Assembly: GCF_964340395.1 (NCBI RefSeq)
Contig: NC_135554.1
Span: 20,321,592-20,385,591, forward strand
Direction: 5' to 3'
DNA from: Glandiceps talaboti
Lineage: Eukaryota > Hemichordata > Enteropneusta > Spengelidae
DNA length: 64,000 bases
The notes under the pieces were generated by a model that ran no database searches, was not told the DNA's origin, and saw only the letters and a program-made list of their open reading frames with translations. This document shows, piece after piece, positions 42,101 to 54,100 of this stretch. Each line of letters begins with the position of its first letter. The stretch's first letter is position 1. The position numbers and the translations under genes were made by a program.

Positions 42101-45100
42101 CAGGGTAATGGTGGGAGGGTGGTTTCACAGTTTGTACCTGTGAAGTCAGCAAGGCAGTTACAAGTGTAGATATCACCACTGACTACACATGCACCATTGA
42201 TACAAGGATTGGAGTCACATGGTGTGATTTCCCGCTCACAGTTGACACCTGTAAAGTCGGCTAAGCATTCACATGTGTAACTGTTGATTTGGTTTATACA
42301 TGTGGCTCCATTCAGACAAGGCTGTACATCACAGGGCTGTATCAAAGTATCACACAGAAAACCAGTGTAGCCGGTGTAGCAGGTACAGAAATATGCACTT
42401 CCTTGGTAGTCACATGTACCATATTGACATAGGTTGTTGTCACATGGTGTTATCAACGTTTCGCAATTCTGCCCTGTATAACTAGCAGGACATGTACAAG
42501 AATAAGTAGTGTCACCAGTAATTGAACAAATTCCACCATTCAAACATGGTGTATTATCGCATGGGGTAATAACAATATCGCAATTCTGACCACGATAGCC
42601 TTCGTCGCAATAACAGATGTATGTATCGCCAAGTTGTTGGCAGACTCCGTTCACACATGGACTTGGATTACATGGTATGTCTATTTCACAGCGAGATCCT
42701 TGGAAACCAGCATTGCACTCACAGTAGAAAGTAGCTATACCATCTACACAGCGCCCTCTACCAGAGCATGGTTCTTGTTGAGCAGAGAGACATTCATCAA
42801 CATTGATTTCACAGTGATCCCCAGAAAAACCATTGACACAAAAACAGGCGTACTGTCCTTCCTGAAGTACAGGACAACTCGGCAACCCTTTCTGACAGCA
42901 GTATCCATTGTTCTTACATGGATTGGGCTGACAAGCATCAACTACCTGATCACAGTAGTCACCAGTGTAACCGTACACACAAGCACAGGAATAGCCATTG
43001 ACTTCATCTATACAGGTACCTGTAATATAATAGACAGAAAAGTTAGGCGAGTTCACATCATTCATTCTTACATCTAGACACATTGATCATGATCACCTCA
43101 GACCCCCACATACTTTGAATTCTATCGGTGAATATCAATGAATCAGCATACGTAGACAGGTTCAGACAATAACAAAAGGGAAACATGTTCTAATCGATGC
43201 AATGATAATCACAACACAACTTTGTAGTATCTAAGTGGGTTGAGTGATTGCTACATAATCTTATAAGAAGTTTGAACAGTGAACCGTTGGACCTCAGTGT
43301 GCGTAGTGAGGAAAATCAAGATCACACAACTAAGGTTCTCAGCTACATGATGAAAGCCTTACCGTGCTGTCCACACAAGTTATTCCCACAATCATCAATA
43401 TTAACCTCGCAGTAACGACCGGTAAAACCGTCCAAACAGTTACATGTAGGTTCAATTTGACCAAAAGGGGGCGGTATACAGATTCCGCCATTCCAGCAGG
43501 GATTAGTGGTAGTGCAGGGTGCTGATAATTCACAGTTGGTTCCAGCTCTGTCATCAGTACAAGTACAGCTATACTGATTGACACCATCAGCACATGTACC
43601 ACCATATAGACAGGGATTGGAAGCACACTCATTGATGTTGAAGTTACAGGTTACACCTAAAACAAATAAACAAGAGAGGTTTCTTCATTTCACAATTTTG
43701 GGTACATGTATTCAGTACTCAGTTTTTGTTTCAATAGTCTTGTCATACTACCCGGTACATTGTACAGTTTTACTAAAGACAGCGTCTATGATTTTAACTC
43801 TTCTTGTAAATCTAGTTCAGAAGTTAATATTTTGTGACGTCACTTAAACACATTCAATATAATACTATAGTCAGTTTGGTTATGTTGTTCTTGTAGACAA
43901 ACATTGCATTTTCAAAACTTTTGCAGTGATTTATGCTATTACATTTAAGGTGTGTGGGTTGGTTCATCATCAGATTGTGATTGCTATACTGTTGTATACC
44001 ATGCTGTAGTACATTTTTGTAGATTATTATGAGTGAGTAAACACTGAGAATTTCAAAAGTGCCCATGCATTATCTAAAAAGATAGTGCTGTAAGGATTTG
44101 TGAAAAGTAGCTGGTTTGCAAAAACTGGAACTGAAGTGTTAACAGCACGGCTTGTGATTTTGATTACACCAAGTTCAATAGTCTGTTTGCAAACCATACC
44201 ATAGACTGTAAGATATGTCATGTTGTTCCCCCCTATCAGGCTGCTACACCAGTGAGTGATAGTTGATAGCGTGGCATGAATGTCAAATCTTACAGACTGA
44301 CGCCCGTAAAAAGTAGCAAAGAAAGTTAGCAATGTAACTACGTTATTAATTCTAAGGTATTGTAGCCTACCATATGCTTGAATGGATTTTCAGAGAAAAA
44401 TATTCTGAAATAATTATTTCCTGGCAAAAATAAAATATCCCTCGACATATCTTTAAACACAACTCCCGCTTTCCCAGTATATCTTACCTGCAAATCCTGA
44501 AGCACATTGGCACAGATAGCTGTTTACTTGATCCAGACATGTGCCATCATTTAAACAAGGAGAGCTGTCACATTCATTAACCTCTATCTCACATAGTATA
44601 CCTACATATCCAGGTGGACAGACACAAAAGAACTGTCCTTCTCCATCATTCTGACATAAACCACCATGTTCACATGGATTAGATCCACAAGCGTCTACCA
44701 GGATTTCACAGTTGTAGCCACTATGAGATTGGGGACAGTCACAACTGTAGGCATTCACCAAGTCTACACAGTTCCCTGTATTTCAAATATAGAACATACA
44801 TCAAAGTGAGATGACAATGACGACAACGATTATGATGATGACAACGGTGGCGACGACAACAACTATAACGATGATAATGATGATGATTATGATGACGATG
44901 ATGACGACAACAAACATGTATCAGCCTGTCATAAAGTAAATATACCCATCCCTTATTTTTATAATAATAATAACAAATGTTCATGACTGACTACTCTTGA
45001 CAGTACAAAAGTACATTTTATAGCTATCACAAACTCTTTCCCTATATTTCTTATTATTTCAAAAGAGAAATAATTGCAAAAGTCTGTAACCGGATAAACA

Positions 45101-48100
45101 CGATAATGCACAAAACCACAAGTATTATACGCTAACTTATTGCCTGGTTATATGAGTGCACTAGTAGACATCTATTACCCTGAGGGCTGTTATGTAGCAG
45201 CTATTAACCGAAGATGAAAGCCAAGGGAAATGACAGCTACATCACAGTACAAGGGGTAATATGACATCGACTTAGTCTACTGCTTGAGTAAGGCTCAACA
45301 AGTAGTTTATAACACATCACATTCTCAGGCACATATTCTTTCTACAGGCAAAGCAAAGCTCTAATAAAACTTCCATGCTATGTGAAAATAGAATGCAACT
45401 AGTGCCACTATATGTAAATTGAGGTCACAATGGGTCACTATGCCACACCACATGATATAATTTAAGCCAATCACTGATGGGCATATGCAAACGAAGTGTT
45501 ATAACAAGGGATATTTTCAATATTTTTGGAATACAGTATTGATTACTAATCAATACAAACACTAACCTCCATTTTGGCAAGGATCGCTGCTGCACTCATC
45601 GATCTGAATATCACAGTTTATTCCAGTGAATCCAGATTCACACCGACATTCATATCCATTCACCAAATCTACACAGCGTCCATTATTCTTGCATGGATTA
45701 CTGCCACATTCATGTGTGTCCGTTTCACACTGTTCACCGGAGTAACCATCAACACATGTACACAAAAATGAATTAACTTGGTTTGCACAAATACCACCAT
45801 TCTTGCATGGACTGCTTGCGCATTCATCGATGTCGATTTCACATCGCTGACCGACAAACCCTCCGGCGCACTGACACTGGTAGGAGTTCAAAACATCCGT
45901 ACAGGTGGCACCATTCAGACACGGATTACTTGCACACTCATTTGTGTCTATTTCACACTTTTCTCCTTCGTAGCCACTGCGACAAGTACAAGTATAACCA
46001 TTGACAAGATCAGTACAGGTGGCGCTATTTTGACATGGTGAGCTGTCGCATTCATTGACATCAGTGGCGCACTGCACACCAGAGAATCCTGGCTGACATT
46101 CACATATATATCCATTGATACCATCCTGACAAACAGCGGCATTACGACATGGGTTACTCGCACACTCGTTAGCGTTAAACTCACAGTGTGTTCCCACATA
46201 ACCAGCAGGACAACTACAAGTGTAGGTATTCACGCCATCAATACATGCTGCGCCATTCTGACATGGGTTACTGGAACACTCAAATAACTCAGAACCACAG
46301 TTTTCACCACCGTAACCGGCTGGACAAATACACTGGTATCCATTGATTTGATCCACACAGTCGCCACCATTCAGACAAGGACTGGCTACGCAATCGTCTA
46401 TATTCACTTCACAGTTGCTTCCTGTAAATAATTGCAAAACATCAAGTCAATGTCTCTAAACCTGTCTACCACGACAAAATTAATACTTCAAGCACTTTGA
46501 CCTTCCCTCCTGAAATTAATACTAAAGGGTAAGTTAAAAACGCCACTTTGCAATATTTTACCACAAAACACTGGCATCACCCAAGTACTAGAATCAACTC
46601 TGTTACTTCAGCAAACAAAGAGAGAAACATAAACATAATGACTGACACTTTTAAAATTCATTGATATACTGAGTATCAAGACTCACTTTCAAGTAAAATC
46701 TCAAACATAGGTAGCTAAGTATATCGGTGAAACCTTCCGAACAGTCACAGACATAGGCAGCTAGGGAGTTCATACTAACTCACCAGTAAAACATTCATAC
46801 TAACTTACCAGTGAAACCTTCCAAACAGTCACAGACATAGACAGCTAGGGAGTTCATACTAACTTACCAGTGAAACCTTCCAAACAGTCACAGACATAGG
46901 CAGCTACAGTGTCTAGACACAAGGCTCCATTTTGACATGGACTACTGGCACACTGGTCCCCATCATCCTCACAATTGGACCCAGACCAACCTTCTTGACA
47001 ATCACATCTGTATCCACCTATCAAATCTCTACAAAAACCTGTCAAGATAAAAGTTACAATAACAAGTGGATGAAAGTTGGCCTCACTTGATATGAACACA
47101 TTAATCACGGATGGACGGACCGACAAAAAATTATGAAGTATCATCCCTTCCTCTGGGCACAATTTGAAGCAAAAAGTAGCATTATGTCATGATGGTTAAC
47201 TTTTATTCAAATTAAGAAACTAGGAATTAGCATAATTTCATTTTTATTTGAAACTTTTGAAATATTATAATTGTTTTAAGAAATTAACAACAGAATATGC
47301 TGAAAAGTTAACTTCAATGAAAGTATATAGCAGTTTCTGTTTCAAAATTTCAAAATGGAAATCTGAAAATTTATTTCAATAAATGAATAAGATAAATAAA
47401 TAAATACAAAAATAATTAATAAACAAACAAACAAATATGCAAATAAATATTAAGTAGTTCACTGTGCCCCATGTCAGCAAAGCTTACACTAAATGGGTGA
47501 CTTGTCTAGGACATTCTTTCACCATTTGCATTATGGATTTTTTTCAATCCAGTTCAAAAAGAATCTGAAGACACCATGTAGTTTGCCTTACCTCCATTTT
47601 CACAAGGGTTACTGAGACACTCATTTACAGCATCAATTTCACAGTGAGTTCCTGAAAACTCAGCTGGACACTGACACCGATATGCTTTGACTTGATCTAT
47701 GCAGGTACCACCATTCAAACATGGAGTGCTAGCACACTGATCACCGTCCTCCTCACAATGTGTACCACTAAATCCATCAGGACAGCTACATCTATATGCA
47801 TTCAACACATCAGTGCACTGGCCTGGGTGGAAAAAACAGTATGTACAATACAATGCAATGCAGGTAATGTTGTAAACTGACAAAGAAGTGGAAATAGAAG
47901 TGTGGAAGGGTAGAAGAGTTGAAAATCCAATCCCATCAAGACAGGTACGATTAGTGTATATGTAACATCTATTTATTCAACAGATCTGTACACTGACCTG
48001 GGTGGAAAACACTAAAAGTACATTACAATACAAGAATAGCAAGTTATACACATTCAAACAGAAAATATTTTATTTCTCTGGTTGCTCTAAGTCCTGACAA

Positions 48101-51100
48101 TGCACATTAACATCACTCGTTTTGCAATACTCAAACTACAAGTCAAAACTTTTCCCGCACTATTTTCCCCATTTTTCCCTGATATAAAGTTTGCATAGAT
48201 ACTGTAAAACTATGACAATGTTGTGATTTTACAGTCTTCAGCTAGTCCTCAGGGACTTAATTTTCACTAATTTCACTAAATGCATATAATTCAAGACAAA
48301 TAACACCAAGAGATCAATTTCTAAATTTATAGTAGGATGCTTGCTTTTACTAATAGTAATAACATAGTGAAGAGGATGACACTTTTGAAATGCCTGTAAT
48401 AATGAATGTACTTACCTCCATTCAGACAAGGTCGACTTGCACACTCATTGATCTCAGATAGACAGTCTGTACCAGTAAATCCAGGAAAACACTGACATTC
48501 ATAGCTATTGACTTTATCTATACATGTACCACCATTTTGACATGGGTTACTGCTACATTCATTTATATCAAACTCACAGTTGGGACCTGGAAATAATCAA
48601 GTTTTATTCAAATATTATTGTCAATTTTTCAGTTTAGAAAATATGTTCAATAAGTCGAATTTTCAAATACTTCATGTATACTATACAGTAACTATAGTTT
48701 TGTTTTTGTTTTTAAAGTGAGGTGTTCTGTTCTGGTAAAATCTCAACACTTGCAAGATACAAGATACAAGATACAAGATACAAGAAAACTTTATTATCCC
48801 TTGTAAGAGAAATTACGGTGATATAGTTCATTGAAAATAAAAATGAAGATACAATATAAAAATATACACTCGCTTTATGTCTTTAAAAAAGAAATAAGAA
48901 CTTTATAATACTCCCAAATACACAATCAAATAACACCACAAATTACAAAATTTACCATTAAAATCTTCTAAATATTGACATCGCTTAGACCTTTGTAAGT
49001 CAGAGATATTGATTAAAACAAAGCAATTTAGAGTAGATAATGCAATTCTATTACACAATAACTCTGGTGTGTCACACATACCAAATGGATAAACAAACTT
49101 TCACTGTTAAATAATGTCACTGTACCCTTTCTAGCAAACAACACCTACATGTAGCAAATTCATCTCCTACCAAAGCGATGTAAAGGGAAATAACCATGCC
49201 ACCATGTAAAAACAATGTCAACTTCAACGACTGCCTTGGATACTACCTTTGACTCAGGCTTACAAAACAAAATACACTGTGTTATTTACCTTCATATCCA
49301 AACACACAAAAACAAGTATAGCCTGCAATCTCCTCCTGACATATCCCACCATTCACACAAGGATTACTGGCACATTCCACCGATTCTGATCCACAGTGTG
49401 TGCCAAGAAAACCTTCTGCACATAAACAGGTATATCCATTGACAGCATCAACACAAGTTCCACCATTGAGACAGGGTAGACTGGCACATTCATTGACGTC
49501 TTCACTACAGGTTGAACCTAAGTATGGAAATAATCAGTAAAACTTTAACATGTTTTTCGTGTAAAATGACAAAAGCTGGATAACTCATACTATTTTTTTA
49601 AATAGTGCTTGACATAGTTTTAGGAGGTAAAGCCATGGAATATTGCAAACGTTTACATTTAATAGTCAAACACGTCTTTCACACCTAAATCGTGAAAATA
49701 CTAGAAGTACATAAATAGAAAGAAACTAGTATATTAGCCAGTCTCTCTTTCCTTATCACTATACACACAATCTGGTAAACACTGGTAAAAATTGCTATGG
49801 AAAAGCTTCCCCCAATTAAAATACACTCATGTGGGGCTTCTGGTACAACTACATGTTATTCCACAATATGTTTCTTTGTTCAGCCAAGTGACATACATAC
49901 AAGTGACCTAAGGGGGCTTTGTCACTATGAGTCAATAGATGATAGCAACAACCCTTAAATCACGAGTATTTTCCAGCTGTTTCAACTCGCTGAAAGGAGA
50001 AAAATATTGGAGAACAACATAATTATACCACCGCCACTAATATCAATGAAAAATCAGGGAAAGTAATGACAATTTTGAACGTTTTCACTCATATTTTGAA
50101 CACAACAGAACAAGTGACGTAGACCCATGTTGTCATGACACAGACAAACGTTGTGACATTGAACGACCGGGGTATAAATTCCATATTTTCTGCTTATGCA
50201 TGGTATAAATCCCAGTGTCAGCTGCAGGTTCAGCCAATTAGAAACAGAAGCCACATACCTTATTGTCAAGACATAACAGTTATTGTTATATCTGTCTTGT
50301 ATGGTAAAAAAGATCATTTCCCAAATTTACTTACTCTCAACAACTCAAGAGGGTGCACTAATACTCACCAGCATATCCAGCTGGACATAGACACACGAAT
50401 GCATCCACAAGATCCAGACATGTTGCACCATTTTCACATGGACTACTGGAACATTCATCTTCATTTTTATCACAATTAATACCTACATAGTGACAAGTGA
50501 AATATATGAGAGTTCAGTCGAGGTCCTGACAGGGACCATATTAAGTACTACAATCCCAGTCATGTCCTAGACTAGTGAGAGTTATGATTCCAAGGTTAAA
50601 TTTCACTATTTTGCATTTCTTTATACCAAATATTTACTAGAAATGAGTTACCAGTAAACCTTCTAATAAATTAAACAACCAATTTTCTTGCCTTCTTCTA
50701 GTCATTGATACACTGTCTAAATTGGTTTATATCCGTATGTAATCTACCAGTAATAAGAAACAGTACAGATCCACAGGTAAGAAGTGGCCTTTCCACAATT
50801 TGTCATGGTGGCGCTCTACTTCCTGTTTGTGTGTACCTTGGGGGTACACATGGTATTGGTTACTAAGTTAATCATAGAGCACTGCTGCTTTCCTCAATGT
50901 CTGAACAACACAAAAGACATCCCTGGTTTATATTGTACAAAATACCAAGAGACAAAGTGCTTAAGGAACGGTACTATGAGGTGATAACCCCCCCCCCCCC
51001 CCCCCCATTGTATTCTCAATTTTCCTGTTTGCATTTTGGAATGGCCCAGTGACATTACTGACTGAGTCACTACATTGGTAGAGGGCAGAGTTTACTGTAA

Positions 51101-54100
51101 AAGGTCACTTATTATCCGTACATCTATCAGTACAGACACACTGATGCAGGCTGATAGTCTGTTGACCTTACTACATTGATAGAGGGCAGTGTTATTGTAA
51201 ATGTAACTTATTAGAATATCACCTGAATATCTATCAATATAGATAAACTGATAGAAATTGACATTATTGCATGCACTGCTACATTGGTAGAGGGCAGTGT
51301 TTACGTCACTTATTAGAATAATATCTGAATATCTATCAGTACAGATAAACTGATAGAAATTGACAATACTGAATGAACTACTACACTGGTAGAGGGCAGT
51401 GTTTATTTTAAAGGTCACTTTATTACCTGAATAACCATCTGTGCAGATACACTGGTATGAATTGACATTGTTGGCACATGTTGCACCATTCTGACAAGGG
51501 TTACTTATGCATTCATCAATGTCGACACTGCATACAAGACCTTTAAAAATAACAAAAATATTGAGTTTAAATTCATTTATCCTCATCAGCACATTCTCAA
51601 TTCCTTACAATTCTTACAGTATAACAAACTGATTTATCTGTTGTGATTCAAGTTGATCTTTACTAAATTGACCTTTGAGGTCATATTTCTATTATCACAT
51701 CATTTCTTTCTGCAGTTTCATAGCACAGATATTACATTATATAGCATATTGTGTTTCTTTGTGCTAAGCCTTGTACAAAGTTGACTAGTTATAATGACAT
51801 GTTCCACTCATATACATATTACATGATAACAATTTACCTGTATATCCAGCAACACATCTACACTCAAAACCACCACTATTCGTGACACATGTGGCCCCAT
51901 TTTGACATAAGTTAAAGTCACAAATGGAAGCTTCTGTTGGGACTACCCTTGTGGTTTGCACTGGTACTGTTACTACTGTTGTTGGTTTCTCTGTCACTTT
52001 AGTTGTAACTACTTGCAGAGTCGTAGTTTGAAGTGGCGTTTGTGTAGTCCTTTGAGTAATAGTAGTTGCTTGTGCTGTTGTCACCTCCTGAGTTGGTACT
52101 GGGGGTGACACAGTGGCCCCTCTAATAATGTTACATGTTCTTCCAGTATATGGTGATACACAGTCACACATAAATGACGCAACATGTTCTTCAGTTCGTA
52201 ATGATCCAGTACAAGTTCCACCATTCAAACATGGGTTGGGATCACACGGATTCCCTATAACAAAATGGAAGCACATTTCAGTTACAACTTACTGTATAAT
52301 GTGATCAATTCCAGATATCTAAAAATTTCACAAGACAGTGAGAAGACAATCTACCCACTGCATGTATACAGGGTGTATATGATTCTCTTCACATGCTAAT
52401 GTAGAAACATGTAGACACTTACATTGCAATAGTTATCATGTAGTTTGTCAAGATAAGTGTTTTGCTAGGAATGTATGTCCCATTTTAGACCAAAACATTA
52501 ATTGAGATTTCAGATAGCAGGTGGGGCAATCAAAGGATGACAATATATCTTATGTATAGTTGGGTGAGGGAGGGGGTTCAATTATGGATACCTAATTTGT
52601 TGCTGTAATAAGCATTTGGATATTTAGACGAAATAATTTTTCAGATCAGAATGAACTCAATTTCAAATATGTTCTTGAAACTATGTACATCCCATTGAAG
52701 AACACTGTTGTACAGGCATATCAAAAATGGGTGAAAATTGTAAAGATAACATGTCATACAAGTACAAAATGTAGTTGATAACTTCTCACCATCTCTCACA
52801 ATGTGTGTAGAGAAACCAAACAACAGCCATCACTAACTTACAGTAAACATAAACATAAACATACAAAAACATGAGTCTGTAAGTAACATGTACCTTGTAA
52901 GTATTACTGTATACACCAACTTTTATATTATCTAATATTTGTGAGTTTTCCGTAGTTCTATTTGAGCATTAAATGTTTATGCTAAGACAATCAAACTACT
53001 GGAAATAGACAATTTTTAGTCACTTTATGACTGTTTCATGAGAAAACCAAACGAAAATGGTCATACAGATTTTGAATATTGGTTACCAAGTTTGTCTTTA
53101 CATATACAAAGACACTGACAGACAATATCATAAATAGTACAACTCAGAGATAATATCAGCTATAAACATCAGGGTGCCAATAATTAGTAGCTGCTGTTGT
53201 CTGGATATAATAGTCATCTATACAGTAACATTGAACCATACGGCTGTTTGAAGTACAATGTAAATTGTACTTTGAAAATGTGTTCTTTAGATTTGGATGT
53301 ATGGACTTTTACTGAAAACAATACTGAAAACATAATAGCACGCCTATATGCAAATGATATGCAAGTGAGGATGCAGTTGTTCATTCTACAGGAATGCGTG
53401 TGATCGCATAGTGTCATTTTTACAGAAATCTGTTGTTTCTGATAAACATATGTAGTAATAACAGTACCCCATGCTGCATGAGTGTAAGTGAGGGTACTCA
53501 GGGATATTCCCACTTGTGCTTGCTTTGCTTTCTGCTGCACTTTCACTTGTTATGCTTGTGAAAGTGTTGTCGCAGAGAACACTGCAAGCACTCATGCAAA
53601 TACCCCAAGTATGCCATACTTGCCCTCGTGGGTCATAGGGTTCTGTTATATCAGTCTCTACACAAAGCTAGTACTATGGTGTGCTCACAATGATGAAGCT
53701 CTCAGTCTGCCACAATGTGACTGTCTTATTTGCTTATTTGATGCGCATGTACTAGTTAAGAGACCTCCCATGGTCAAAAAAAGTAGAAATAGAATATTTA
53801 TCAAAAACTCACCATCCAGACATGTAGCATCTGATTCATCTTCTCCATTGGGACAATCTGTCAAACCATCACATAGCCATCCAAAGAAGATACACGTACA
53901 ATTGACATCATTGCATGATATATGTAATGCAGCTCCTACATTAGGACAGTCACAGTTATAAAGGCCTGCTAGAATATAAGAATAAAACATAATGTCAAAA
54001 ATCGTGCAAATGGTGTTGTAGCACAACTGACTGAACAATTCACATATTTGTTTGATAGCTCCTAAACTAGGATATTCACACTGATCGACAGAGGCCTGCA

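Noticed and set aside
42634-43077. 147-codon plus-strand frame
   Set aside because: It lies antisense to the 1203 bp EGF exon, whose cysteine pattern is unmistakable.
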